Positions 1 to 10,816 of a stretch of 64,000 nt of DNA are shown here, one piece after another. Position numbers and translations under genes: made by a program. Origin of the DNA: Neonectria sp. B-13 (Eukaryota; Ascomycota; Sordariomycetes; Hypocreales; Nectriaceae); contig NOKP01000001.1 in the NCBI GenBank assembly GCA_002682825.1, positions 1,266,464-1,330,463 of the forward strand, given 5' to 3'. Each line of letters begins with the position of its first letter. Positions within the stretch are counted from its first letter, which is position 1. The notes under the pieces were generated by a model. That model was not told the DNA's origin. It did not search any database and worked only from the letters and a program-made list of their open reading frames with translations.

Positions 1-1675
1 TGTGAGGGTGCGAGGCTTCCATTCAGGTCCCGCGGACTGCGCGGCCCCGTTGCAAAAATAGCGGGGTGAGCCCCCCTGGGCCCTGCGGAGCCTGCCCCTG
101 GCCGTTGGTTGGGTTGGGTGACTTGCCCGCGGTGGACACAGACGCCCTAGACTTGGGTTTTTAGGGGGTTCGGTTGGAGGGGACGCCCTGAAAGGTACTT
201 CCCGTTGCGCCCTGATTAGCGCCCTGATTAGTCGGCACTGAGGGCTGCTTCGAGTGAAGACGACGAACCGTGAGGCGATTGTCAGGACTCAAGACAAAAC
301 ACACAGTATGTTGCGCTTTGCTTACTCTCGAAATTCGGCGCTTCTCCTGTACGTGTATACACGCAACCCCGACATGAACTGGATATTCTTGGACCAAGTC
401 ACATATCACACGATTTCGCGCTGTCGTGCCTCAAACCCCAGCAGGTAAGTTACAGGCCTCCCTCGGGCGCATGCCTGTTTGGGAAGCCTTCAAAGTCAAA
501 CTCTTTGCCACCGAGGTTCACGAAAAGACCCAAGGTCGGCTTCATCCTCGATCAACGTAGTTGTCGCCAGTTTCTGTCTAGTGCAGAGTCAGATACGGTC
601 TCTAAAACCGGTTACGAGGCTCCAGTGCTATTCTCAGCGGTGAGATCCAAGACTGGGTACGACGGAATTCCTAACAGGTCGTGACACGGACGCAACGTTC
701 CAGACTCCACAGACCTACTAGTAGATGGTTGGGGGTTGTGCCAGCTGTCGGAGCTTTCTGGTCCGGGCTCCGTGCCCACTTTTTCTTTACTTAATTAACT
801 TCGCGATTCTTCAAATTTTTCAAACTGCTTCATCCTCTACACACGCGCTTCACTGTGCACAAGCCGGGATACCTCTTCTGCAACTGCAATGATGTCCCAT
901 GTTGACCATGGGTGAGACGAGCGTCTTCTCCGAGTTCATATTGGATTCAATGTCTGCTCGGGCCTGCATTATTGGCGTCTGGTCACTTCGGTGTTCCCAG
1001 TGCCTCCCAAACGAGCAGTCACCAATCCCAAGGACACTGGTCCCAATCCTTTACATGGTAAGTCTGAATTTTTCTTCTTAATCACGGCCTCGGCCCTTAT
1101 GTTTGCATGATGAATGAAACTTACAGACCTGTTCTGAACCCCTGTGTCGAATAACATGGTTAACTCCTGATTCAAACATTTCACCCTTCACTTTTTCACA
1201 ATACCTCTGGTTACCGAATTGATCACTAACAAGCGATCAGAAATTTCTAGTACCGTTGCAATGTGCCCGTTTTCGGCAACCTAAGGCCTTGGCGACTCGT
1301 GGCTTTGGCCCCGTAAGTCCCAGCCTTTTGTTTGACCTTTTCCTGGAACAATTTCCTGGGGAACAAAGCCCGGACGGCGAACACTCCCTCTCGTCTTTCC
1401 TTTGTGATAAAATTGGTGTTCGATCGTTGTTCCTGTGACCATGCCCTCTTTAGTGCCTGTTCGCTCTGCTTTGATCAGAATTCTAAAAGCGTTCGGCAAC
1501 AAAGCCTTGAACTCGACAATGTGTAGTCTTGGATCGTAGTTGATATATAATGGCTTGTCATTGCGAGTTTTTCCCGTTCAGGATCACAATCATCCAGGTT
1601 TCGCGACACAACCACATCGGTCCAATTTTTGCGAACACTTGAATTATATCCATTATCCCCTGACTCGGAGCAACC
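1..1675. other. Left-edge non-coding region upstream of the repeat protein gene
   Basis: No convincing coding frame is visible on either strand. The first 130 bases are GC-rich and the rest is near 50% GC. Three good GTAAGT splice-donor sequences occur on the plus strand near 446, 1058 and 1311. The second is followed by a TTACAG acceptor near 1126 and the third by a TTTAG near 1453. This could be a spliced 5' leader of the next gene or an unannotated non-coding transcript. The proximal 300 bases are presumably promoter and 5' UTR, since the downstream ATG follows directly. Confidence 0.45.
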
Positions 1676-4555
1676 ATGGCGTCCTCCAACAACACAGCGT
1701 TTCTGGAGGGCACTCTTGATAGTTCCTACTCGGGGATTCTTAGCCATGACAGCGATTGTTTATCGGTCCCTCTCGACCTCAACTTCAACTACGACCCTGA
1801 CACGTTCGCCCCAATCCCAGACGAGTTTCTCGTAATAGATCCTGCAATAACCGCTAGCGGAACCACTACTGGTCAACAAGGCGCGTCTTCAGCAACCGGT
1901 CAAGCTCCTCATACGTCAATCTCAACTGCAAGGAAATCGTCACCTCTGGATATCGGAGCTCTCTTGGCAGAGCCCGTCGCTACAATTGAGTCGGAGTTCA
2001 CCCAATCAGCGCTTTCCTACCTGCCAGAAAGCGTTTATCCGGATCCTGACCTCGCCATTCAACCTCATGGTGCTTACGGGTCCCTCCTAGGACAACAAGC
2101 TCCAGCCATGGCTACCCTTAACTCTGCTGCTACTCAGTTCGGCATCTATGCCGGCAATGCTGGAGGCAATCCCCAGTATCTCCCCACAACCACCATTGCC
2201 TTGCAAGGCCCTCCCTTCCCCTACAATATCCCAATGGCATCCGCTAATGCCTTCCAGCCGCCTCTTACTCTGGACCCTTTTCCCATGGGTGACTTCCAGA
2301 TGGCTGCTCCCGTGGCCCCCAATGCCTTCCAGACGGCTGCTCCTGTCACCGGAAGCAGAAACCCTTGGGGGGGTTTATCTGAGGATGCCTTCTTGAACTG
2401 GGATCAGAACGAATCCTACTTCCCCCCAGGCGTAGTCAGCTCTGAGCGAAAGCACAAGAAGACCAAGGACGACAAGTGCAATCCTCGCTTCGTTTACACG
2501 GAAAAACTACCAGACATTCCGAGCTGGGGCTATGTGAACCAGAGGCCCCTCTTCAGCTACTCGAACGACGGCCAGTGGGATCACAACCTGGAGTACACCC
2601 GCGACGAGCTGGCCTACTACATGCAGCACTGTCCTCGGCAGCTGACAATGTGGCTTCAGAACTGCCCAGCGCAGAGCAACCACCGGCTCGACGCACGAGA
2701 CAGACGTTGCCGCTGGAAAGATTGCCCCCTGGAGGGCAGCACCATCCAGGCCGGCTGGCTGCGCGTCGCCTTTGACGAGTTCGCCGACCTCACAAAGACA
2801 GGCCGAAAGGACCCCTTCAAGGTTGCGGGATCCATGCACCTCTGGTGCTTTGAGCAGTGTTTTGACCCCTTGCAGCTCTTTAAGACAGGGCATCTCCGCC
2901 CCGAGCTTCGCAAGTTCGTCAAGGAGACTAAGAACCCCATGATCTTGACGCGAGACTCCGACACCGGCATCATCGAGGGCGCCGTCAAGCCCTGGGTTAT
3001 GGCCCAAAGGAATCAGCCGTCAGCGGTGTTCCCTCGTCCCCATTCTGAGTCGCTCTCGTGCTGCCTCGTCGAGTATCACTTGAACAACCAGACACGCGCC
3101 CGCCACAATGCGCGGATGAAGCGCAACGCCAAGCGGCGAGCGTCGGAGTGTAAGACGCTCGATGTCCACAAGGGAGACCTCGGCTTATACGTCCAGAAGC
3201 GCAATGCCGAGAAGAAGAACCCCAATAGGCCAGGACGATGGAGGAAGGCCACCCCGGCCCAGCACGAAGAGTTCGCTAGGGCTAACATCAGCGACGAGGC
3301 GAGCCTCCAACCGTTGGCTAGCTGCGTCCAGGTGGCCCCTTTGACTAACAACAACTTCATGCCTATCCCCGATCCTGTGGCCCCTATAGTTGCCAACGAC
3401 ACCATCCAGGTCATTGACCCCTTAACCCCTAGGACTGATAACGGCGCCGCGGCTGCGGGCCCCCCAATCGACCCGGCTCTAGACGTCAATATCTACAACC
3501 CCACCCCCGCACATGTCTCCAAAGGTGGGCTTCCCGGCTCCCCTCAAAGCATGAGAAACTCCGGAAACAGCATCACGGTGGCCGATGAGCCGGCGCCGAG
3601 GAAACGGGCGCAAAGCATCATAATCGGCGAAGACCTCTATAGCGGAAGCCCCAAGCAGCAGCGCACCCCCAAGGCCCAGCAGGCAGCGTCGGAGAAGCAG
3701 ACGCAAAGTAGCGACAGCAGTGACCTCGGCAGCTTGAGCAGCGGCCAGTTCGGCGCCAGTCTGAGCCCTAAGCAGGAAGCGTCGAAGAAGCAGACGCAAA
3801 GTGCCGATAGCAGCGATCTGAGCAGCTTGAACAGCGGCCAGTCCAGCGCCAGTCCGAGCGTTAAGAAGCGTAGCATCCACGAGGAGGTGGCAGAGTTACA
3901 AAAGGCATCTTCGAAGAAGCGGACGCGGAGTCAGACCAGCATCGCAGACTCCCTGTTCGAAGAGGAGCCGAGCGCAAAGCGGCGACGCAGCTGTGAGGAG
4001 GGAGAGTTACAAAAGACATCTTCGAAGAAGCGGACGCGGAGTCAGACCGGCAGCGTGGATTCCCTGTTCGAAGAGAAGCCGAGCGCAAAGCGGCGGCGCA
4101 GCTGTGAGGAGGGAGAGTTACAAAAGACATCTTCGAAGAAACCGATGCAGAGTCAGACCAGCAGCGTGGATTCCCTGTTCGAAGATGAGCCGAGCGCAAA
4201 GCGGCGACGCAGCTGTGAGGAGGGAGAGTTCCAGAAGTCATCCTCAAAGAAGCCGATGCAGAGTCAGACCGGCGGCGGAGACTCCCAGTTCGAAGATGAG
4301 CCGAGCGCAAAGCGGCGGAGCATCCACGAGGAGGCGGCAGAGTTCCAGAAGTCACCTTCAAAGAAACGGACGCGGAGTCAGACCAGCATCGCAGACTCCC
4401 AGTTCGAAGATGAGCCGGGCGCAAAGCGGCGATGCAGCCGCACGGAGGAGGGAGACGGCGAGCGCCAAGTTGAGGGCGTGGCAGTCAGGAGGAGCCCTAG
4501 GCAGAAGAGCCGCCAGATGAGCCGGTCAAATGCCCTTCGCCTCCCAGTTAGTTAG
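1676..4555 (+). CDS. Fungal-specific hypothetical protein with C-terminal basic tandem repeats
   Basis: A single open frame encodes 959 residues, and its ATG sits in a strong context (AACCATGG). I do not recognise a named family. Residues 1-250 are Ser/Pro/Ala-rich and probably disordered. Residues about 270-470 look like a folded, Cys-containing module, with a CPRQ..QNCP pair near 325-335, RRCRWKDCP near 343, HLWCFEQCFDP near 387 and SCC near 460. This could be a metal-binding or nucleic-acid-binding fold, but no classical zinc-finger spacing is obvious. Residues about 490-960 are low complexity. They hold two copies of a QTQSxDSSDL unit, then five 37-38-residue units carrying KKRTRSQT and SAKRRR. 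The many basic clusters resemble nuclear localisation signals, so a nuclear role is inferred. A second intronless start is unlikely because the frame is coding-like from the first residues. Confidence 0.8.
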   Translation: MASSNNTAFLEGTLDSSYSGILSHDSDCLSVPLDLNFNYDPDTFAPIPDEFLVIDPAITASGTTTGQQGASSATGQAPHTSISTARKSSPLDIGALLAEPVATIESEFTQSALSYLPESVYPDPDLAIQPHGAYGSLLGQQAPAMATLNSAATQFGIYAGNAGGNPQYLPTTTIALQGPPFPYNIPMASANAFQPPLTLDPFPMGDFQMAAPVAPNAFQTAAPVTGSRNPWGGLSEDAFLNWDQNESYFPPGVVSSERKHKKTKDDKCNPRFVYTEKLPDIPSWGYVNQRPLFSYSNDGQWDHNLEYTRDELAYYMQHCPRQLTMWLQNCPAQSNHRLDARDRRCRWKDCPLEGSTIQAGWLRVAFDEFADLTKTGRKDPFKVAGSMHLWCFEQCFDPLQLFKTGHLRPELRKFVKETKNPMILTRDSDTGIIEGAVKPWVMAQRNQPSAVFPRPHSESLSCCLVEYHLNNQTRARHNARMKRNAKRRASECKTLDVHKGDLGLYVQKRNAEKKNPNRPGRWRKATPAQHEEFARANISDEASLQPLASCVQVAPLTNNNFMPIPDPVAPIVANDTIQVIDPLTPRTDNGAAAAGPPIDPALDVNIYNPTPAHVSKGGLPGSPQSMRNSGNSITVADEPAPRKRAQSIIIGEDLYSGSPKQQRTPKAQQAASEKQTQSSDSSDLGSLSSGQFGASLSPKQEASKKQTQSADSSDLSSLNSGQSSASPSVKKRSIHEEVAELQKASSKKRTRSQTSIADSLFEEEPSAKRRRSCEEGELQKTSSKKRTRSQTGSVDSLFEEKPSAKRRRSCEEGELQKTSSKKPMQSQTSSVDSLFEDEPSAKRRRSCEEGEFQKSSSKKPMQSQTGGGDSQFEDEPSAKRRSIHEEAAEFQKSPSKKRTRSQTSIADSQFEDEPGAKRRCSRTEEGDGERQVEGVAVRRSPRQKSRQMSRSNALRLPVS
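3863..4423 (+). repeat. Coding minisatellite, five units of 114/111/111/111/114 nt
   Basis: Units begin at the AAG of a KKR or KRR codon series at 3863, 3977, 4088, 4199 and 4310, and a degenerate sixth starts at 4424. Every unit length is a multiple of three, so copy-number change keeps the frame. Units 1 and 5 share the SIHEE variant, while units 2-4 share SCEEGE. This pattern points to internal duplication of the middle units. The conserved unit core is QK-x-SSKK-x-x-x-SQT followed by DS-x-FE-x-EPSA. Confidence 0.9.
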
Positions 4556-7115
4556 TCAGGCCCATCAAGTGCTTGGTCTGACTAGGCCACGGCAGGCAAC
4601 TTGAGGGGTTGCTCTCCGGCCTTGGGTCTTCCAACAAAGGAGTGTGTGATGCCAGACTTGGCTGGCTCAGTTGAAAGGGTGTCACAAGTGTGGCCTCGGT
4701 TTCTTTTTCTCTTTCTCTGTCTCACGCCTCCTTTGCAGATGTGTCTTTGACCTAGTTGGATGCCCTCATTCAAGGGCTGCTAGGGCGTGTGCTTCAATAT
4801 CCCAGAGTCCTCCTATCCTAGCATTTCCTTTACCTGTTTCTCTTGTCGAGTTTTGTTTTTTTGTCTTTATCCTGGTAGCATCAGATACATAATAACAAGC
4901 GTTGGCGTGGTTTTCCTTATTATACAAGAAGGCTGAGTTAGAAGGAGATCTTTATAGAGTCAAGGACAGCGATAGACAATTGAATAGAATGTCACAACGA
5001 CTCAGCAGTGTGCCTAGTGTTCGCGAGTGAATTCAGCTTCTGGTCAAGATGTACGTTTTTGAGGTTTGAGAGGTGTGTCCCTCGTAGCACATGAAAGAAA
5101 GAGAGTCGTTCTTTGTGTGTGGGGAGGACAATAGGTCCATGGTTTGTGTGTGGGTGTGGGTGTATGTGTGTGTGACTGGCCCAGCCCCTCGGATGCATCT
5201 CTGGCATCCAACGCAGCAACCCTGCATGGAGAGCCGGGGACTAAGGCAGGTAGCTACTTAGTGTATAGCTACTTAGTGTGTAGCTACTCACTTGGTGGTC
5301 CGAATGCAGGACTTGGATGCAGAAGGACTTGCTGCAGTCGGGTTTGAGCCTGAGGAGGAGGATGGACGTATTCATGCGCCGAGGCGGCATCTGATTATCC
5401 ACCGGTGACGGTCTAGGAAGGCAACAAGACGCAGAGCCCACTTAATCAGTCAATAGTAGGCAAGGCTGCAGTGCAGTGCATCTCAGACACAAGGGATCCA
5501 TCCATAATGATCGATACTGATGATGATAGCAGCTTTGACAAAGAACTCACTCACCGATGACGGCGCGGGAAGAGAACTCTACCGAACTAGGGCTCGTTTC
5601 TGGGCTGACAGACGAAACTCCCGTGGAGCAGAGCACAGGTACATGGCAATAGTAGAGCAGGCAAGCAGGCAAGCAGGGCATCGTGGTCTGTCCCGTCCGC
5701 TGGATCGTAGGCTGTTGGGCGGTTTCGGCAGGGTTGTTTCGGTGAAGGTGGTGGTGGCTCACGGCAACGCCGATGGCAAATGGGGGGCGCACAGGGGCGC
5801 TAGGTGTCGAGGGCCGCGCTAGGGCAGCTCTGCGGCCTGGGAGCTGAGGCCTGGGGCCTGTAGACAGCGGACGGGAGTGGAGCGGAGGGCCGGGCTGCAC
5901 AAGACCCCAGAGAAGCTTGTTGTCTTTTACCTACTTTGCTTTGCTTTGCTGGACTGCGTCGGCGATGTGCGAGCTGTGAGGGCGGCCATCGGGAACGGGA
6001 GGGAACGAAAGACGAGAGACGACAAGAAACGACGACACCCGACGGGAGTTACAAAAAGAAGCGGGAATCCCGGGTCTCTTCCAAGTCTTCCAAGCTTCTC
6101 GCCCTCATCGCTCGCTACTCCCCATTCCCAATCCCTCGCCCTTTCTTCTCTCGCTCCCTTACCAAGTTGATCAATTCTTCCTCCATCTGCCGCCCGAGAG
6201 ACACCTCCACCTGTACTTTCATATCGCTTCAAACCGCCCGAATCCGTATATCCACACACCTCGCCTCACCTCGCCTCACCTCACCACACCACCTCGCCCC
6301 AAGCCCCCCCACACTCGACCCGTCAACCGATCGCTGCTAACTGGAGATCCAACCGACGAACGGACGGACACGGGCACGGGCATCGCACGAGCTATCAGCC
6401 CGTCTTGATTTGATTTGCTCTGGAAGCTTTCCTACATTGTTTTGTGTTGTTTTATCCCGTTTCGTCTCCATAGTGTTCATCACCCACCTGTCTGGCTGCT
6501 CTTCCGACAGTGGCTTGCTTGGCATTCACGTACCCCGGATTCTCAGGTCAAATCCAGGCAGATCAACCGCCAAACAAGATTCAAGATTCAAGACTCGAAA
6601 CTTCGCAGCATTCAGTTGACTTCGTCCTCTCATTCTCATTCCGCCCAGACCATCATTATCGCTCAGAATCACGTGCCGCCTCCCCAACTTCAGCTACTAC
6701 ACCTGCCCAAGGCATCGCACCGTCATCCTGTATCCCGTCATCCACGCCGTCGGATTATCGCATCACGGCGCATCACGGCGCATCACCTCGCATCGGGTCC
6801 GCCGCACGCATTCGCCCATTGCCCGGATCGCCACACCACCACCACCCACCACCACGGCGTAACTATACCCTGTTTTCCGGAAACCTGGTTAACGGGAAAC
6901 GGGAAAGAGAAACGGTGATCCGCTCCTGCATGTGGCCGTTCGGGAGTCCTGCTTCTGCGAGCCAAAGGCACTGGGCCGCGACGAATTGCCCTTGAGGTGA
7001 CGACAATCTGCAGCAAACCGAAAGCCACAACAAGCCTCTAGCCAACTTGCACACTCGCACAGTGTGACGACAATCACAACCACAACCACAACCACAAGGA
7101 TAACCTCTTTCGGCC
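4556..7115. other. Intergenic region and long C-rich leader of PDE1
   Basis: No gene is supported here. The region includes a GT-rich tract around 5136-5176 and a 15-nt tandem repeat listed separately. It also has a 10-nt repeat (TCGCCTCACC) near 6261-6285, another (CATCACGGCG) near 6761-6786 and a CACAAC repeat near 7075-7097 just before the PDE1 start. From about 6100 onward the plus strand is C- and CT-rich, as is usual for fungal promoters and long 5' UTRs. Long open frames here (for example 6415-6918) have low-complexity His/Pro/Ser translations and look random. Confidence 0.6.
5251..5290. repeat. Short tandem repeat, 15-nt unit, about 2.7 copies
   Basis: The unit TAGCTACTTAGTGTA occurs at 5251, again at 5266 with one change, and partially at 5281. 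It lies in non-coding sequence between the repeat protein gene and PDE1. No function can be read from it. Confidence 0.85.
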
Positions 7116-8810
7116 ATGTTCGAGGATGACATGAAACCTGCCCTGCAGGTCATCGTCTTGGTATGTCCTCTTCTGTCCTCCCTGTGATGTGTGATAGGCT
7201 CTCGCCTTTGAGATGCTTATCTTCCATGCCCCCCATGTCTGTCTTTGTTTGCTTCACGCATCACGGTCGTTTGCATCACATCCTACATGTGGCATTCCGG
7301 TGTCATCCCTCATATCTCATGTCTCTCACAAATACGTCTCTTCATAGTTCTTTCAAGATACCTTCACTAATACGATCTCCCTTAGGGCTCTGGTGGCGGA
7401 CCTCTAGAATCAAATACAACCGCCTTCCTCGTCCGCTCTGTCGCCCAGGATTGGCGCAGAGGCTCCGTTGTCGCTGTCGACGCTGGTGTTCACCTTTCCG
7501 CCATCCATCGTATCATCGAAGCCTCCATGCCAGCAAAGATCCCTGAACAGCCCTTCACTCTCACTTCCGGTCCCTTTGCGGGCCTCTCTCTCCCTCATAC
7601 CAGCGCCTTCGACAACTCCATCCACATCACAAACTCCATCGTCGATACGTACCTCATCACCCATCCTCACCTCGATCACATCTCCGGTTTCGTCGTCAAC
7701 ACTGCCGGCCTCACCGGCGCTCGCCCAAAAAAGGTTGCCGCCCTGCCTAGCACCATCCAGGCCCTCAAGACACACATCTTCAACAACGTCATTTGGCCAA
7801 ATCTTAGTGACGAGAACAACGGCGCTGGCTTGTTGACATACCTCAGGATGGTAGAGGGTGGAAGCCCTGCGCTCGGCGACGGTGAAGAAAGAGGATACTC
7901 TGAGATCTGCGATGGCCTCCTCGTCAAGATCTGCAGTGTGAGTCATGGACACTGTATCGAAAGGCATAGCCATCGGGGCTCAAATTCAAGCGCATCAACC
8001 CGCTTCGGCAGCCATGATGCGTCAAGCCAAACCCCACGACGCGACGCCGCTCTGAGAACATCGAGTCTGCTCAGCCAGGCCACCTTTGGCCCCGGATCTC
8101 CTCAGGGAGAACAAGAGAAGATATGTGTCTACGACTCGAGTGCCTACTTCATCCAGGACCAAGGCACCCACCGCGAGGTTCTAATCTTCGGTGACGTCGA
8201 GCCAGACAGCATCTCTCTCAGCCCAAGGAATCTGCTGATCTGGCAGGAAGCCGCTCCCAAGATTGCCGCGGGCAACCTCCGCGCCATCTTCATCGAGTGC
8301 AGCTACGATGACTCCCAGAGCAATGACCGTCTCTTCGGTCACCTCAAGCCCGTCTTTGTCATAGAGGAGCTGCGCACCCTGGCCGCTGAGGTCGAGATCG
8401 CCCGGAGGATGCGCGCCATCGAGAGCAGGAAGCGCAAGCGGATTGGCAGCATCACCGAGGAGCCCCCACGTCGCATTCCCTCCAACCCAGGCCTTACCCC
8501 TGATTCCCCCGTCTCCCCTAGGACAGTCAAACTGTCGGACGGGGGGCTCACTTCCGCGCCGGACACCCCACACCTAGCAACCCCTACCGCCGAGCTCTCG
8601 TTGATAGAAGCCGAGTCCTTCAGCCCCAGTCTCGGAGCCCAAAGGCAGCTGGAAGGTCTTAAGGTGGTCATTATCCACGTTAAAGACCGGCTGTCAAATG
8701 GGCCCCCTGTGGGTGAAAAGATCCTCCAGGAGTTGCAAGATTACGAAAGGGAGGCTCAGTTTGGGTGTGAATTCATTGTCTCGAAGTCGGGACAAAGCTT
8801 TTATCTTTGA
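7116..8810 (+). CDS. PDE1: Class II low-affinity 3',5'-cyclic-nucleotide phosphodiesterase
   Basis: Hydrolyses cAMP (and often cGMP) to the 5' monophosphate, lowering cAMP/PKA signalling. It belongs to the metallo-beta-lactamase-fold PDEase class II family, like yeast Pde1. Two exons (7116-7160 and 7386-8810) are joined across a 225-bp intron with a GTATGT donor and TTAG acceptor, giving 489 residues. The join restores the family N-terminus, VIVLGSGGGPLESNTTAF. The metal-binding signature HPHLDHISGF starts at His108, and a second conserved stretch, FIECSYDD, comes later. Two low-complexity insertions, one Ser/Arg-rich (about 200-250) and one after residue 360 (IGSITEEPPRR), lengthen it beyond yeast Pde1. 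Ser370 in RKRIGS fits a basophilic kinase site such as PKA (inferred). The start is chosen because it alone gives the N-terminal beta strand. Confidence 0.93.
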
Positions 8811-9853
8811 TTCAATCGCCCGAATCCGAGTTTGAATAGCACGAGGCTTAGACAAGATCATGCGTCTACTCTAAGGCCTGCTAGAGGCGGCTCTCAAAGA
8901 ATATATTTACCGCCACGGAAAGCAACTAATATACGACCAGTTGCCTCTCGCGAATGAGACCATATCAACCCTGACAACTTGTGCCATCATCTTCAGGGCC
9001 TTTTCTGTCATGAGTTCATTAAATGAAGCGATCATCGGCATCATTTACGGAGCTTACACGACTGCGCATGCGACCACACGGGAACTTTTCTTCCGCATTA
9101 TTTAGTTCCGAGAAATTGGTCAACGAACAAGACATCATATTTCTTCGGGCATGGGTTTACCGCAAGTTCCTCCAGGACATGTTGGATGCTACATTTGGGA
9201 ACGATGTTCAGGGTCCCAAGTACGTACCCCTTCTTCAGCAAATCCCGGTACATGTTATCTGACTGGTTGCAGAACAACGCCATTCGAATTTTATGAACTC
9301 CTTCACGCGCATCCTTTCTGGGATTGTTTTTATGACTTACACGGGTGCTCTTTTGGATTTCATGCCTTGATCTTGGTTACGGTGGGAGCTGTATTGCATA
9401 GATGGGGAGCGCCTGCCCCCAGGCGGCTTCGGGTGGCATATCAGGTGCTGTTATCATGATAACCGTGCTTTTTTTTTCTTACGGGATGCCAATACTTTCC
9501 TGAAACGAACGCAGTCCTTCAAGCATGATGTTATCACGGAAGAGAAGATATCCTCGTCGAGGGGGCGAGCATTCAGATATGGAGCTATGGGTCTACGTGT
9601 CAAAGTTTGGATACACAACTTCAGATGCGCATGTCTGTAGCGGACTGGGAGTTTTATTTTTGACCTATTCCATGGAGATATTTCGTCGGACGATCCCACC
9701 ATTGTTGATGGAGTACCATGGTTTGGGATATTCACGTTTACGACCAACCGACCTGAGCAGTTTTGGCTGTGTCGGAGTGTATTTGCCAGCGACCGGTTTC
9801 TGGCAGTCTAAATCTATATATATCAAAGCTGATGATTCAAAACTACGTTCTTC
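8811..9853. other. Intergenic region between convergent PDE1 and flavoprotein genes
   Basis: This is 3' sequence of both genes. A 31-codon frame starts at 9010 and a longer one (79 codons) starts at 9023. Neither resembles a known protein, although a GTACGT followed by a TTGCAG near 9221-9272 could be splice-like. No gene is called. Confidence 0.5.
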
Positions 9854-10816
9854 TCATGAGCTCTTATCGCCGTTCACTCCATTTTGCGTCTTCTGCTGGA
9901 GCTTCTTCAGGCCTTCCATACCACCAACGTCCTTTTCGAAGTCACATCGCGGAAGCTCGACAACGTCCGTCAGTCTGCCATAGGTGATGCCTCCCAGACG
10001 GCTGATCGGCCGCAACACCTCCGGGTCGACGAGGTTTTTTTCTTCGTTGATGGCATCCTCCCTGACCCAGAACCGAGTGCCCTCGAGGATGAGGACAGTG
10101 CCAGACTTACTGCCCGGCTTTGCACGGCTGTCATACTCCTTGACGGTGTCCAGCTTCGCCTCAATGCTCACGATCGCTTCGCGGACTCGCGCGCACTTGA
10201 CCGTCTCACAGTCCTCGGCAGGCGTCAGGCCGGATATTTCCCACTCGGAGACGCCATAGGGGGCGTTAGCACTAGTGGCGTTGGCGGCCTCGAGGAAGGG
10301 CTCGGAGATGATGTTGATGACGCACTCGCCCGTGTCGACAATGTTACGCAGCGTGTCCTTGGCGCGGTCCAGGCCGCTAGCGATGCCGATAACGAACAGC
10401 GGCGGATCGTGGTTGACCATGTTGAAGTAGCTGAAGGGCGCCAGGTTGGTCGTGGAGCCGTCGGCAGCGCGGGTGCTGACGAAGGCGATGGGCCGCGGCA
10501 CGATGGACGAGATCATGAGCTTGTAGTTGAAGCCGGCGAGGCGGCCGGGCTCATACGGGTCGATGGCGACGTGCGCCTTGGACGCGGCGGCGGCGTCGAG
10601 GCCGTTGGCGCCGGAGCCGTTGGTCCAGTCCGGCTTGGCCGTCTTGGTGTAGTGGAGGTGCGCCGCGGCGTCCCAGTCGGGGCGGGACGCCTCGACGGTC
10701 TTGAAGTCCGGGTGAGGGTTGCGTTTCAGGCTGTCGGCCATGGTTGCGACGGTTTGAGTGCGAGAAGTGCTGAGGAGGAGTGCGGTGGTGAGGGGACGAA
10801 GACGAAGACGGAGCAT
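9854..10816 (-). CDS. Flavin reductase-like FMN-binding flavoprotein (DIM6/NTAB type)
   Basis: A single exon encodes 320 residues from the chosen ATG, or 295 from the downstream in-frame ATG at 10741. The family binds FMN in a split-barrel fold; fungal members have no settled substrate. The core YKLMISSIVPRPIAFVST and the following LAPFSYFNMVNHDPPLF are the hallmark strand-loop of flavin reductase-like domains, and ECVINIISEPFLEAAN follows. The first 25 residues from the upstream ATG are Arg/Leu/Ser/Thr-rich with no acidic residue, like a mitochondrial presequence. The second ATG has the better start context (CAACCATGGC) and begins directly before the conserved body. Both forms could be made. 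An upstream extension to 10909 is open but reads as Pro/His-rich leader. It is divergent from tRNase Z, with about 1 kb between them. Confidence 0.88.
   Translation of the reverse strand: MLRLRLRPLTTALLLSTSRTQTVATMADSLKRNPHPDFKTVEASRPDWDAAAHLHYTKTAKPDWTNGSGANGLDAAAASKAHVAIDPYEPGRLAGFNYKLMISSIVPRPIAFVSTRAADGSTTNLAPFSYFNMVNHDPPLFVIGIASGLDRAKDTLRNIVDTGECVINIISEPFLEAANATSANAPYGVSEWEISGLTPAEDCETVKCARVREAIVSIEAKLDTVKEYDSRAKPGSKSGTVLILEGTRFWVREDAINEEKNLVDPEVLRPISRLGGITYGRLTDVVELPRCDFEKDVGGMEGLKKLQQKTQNGVNGDKSS

Noticed and set aside
3861..4424. 187-codon minus-strand ORF with repeats
   Set aside because: It is the complement of the coding minisatellite and repeats only because the sense strand does.
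6415..6995. Overlapping 167- and 161-codon ORFs upstream of PDE1
   Set aside because: Low-complexity His/Pro/Ser translations from a C-rich leader; no conserved features.
9010..9105. 31-codon ORF starting MSSLNEAIIG
   Set aside because: Too short, no ribosome or conservation evidence, and lies in the 3' flank of two convergent genes.
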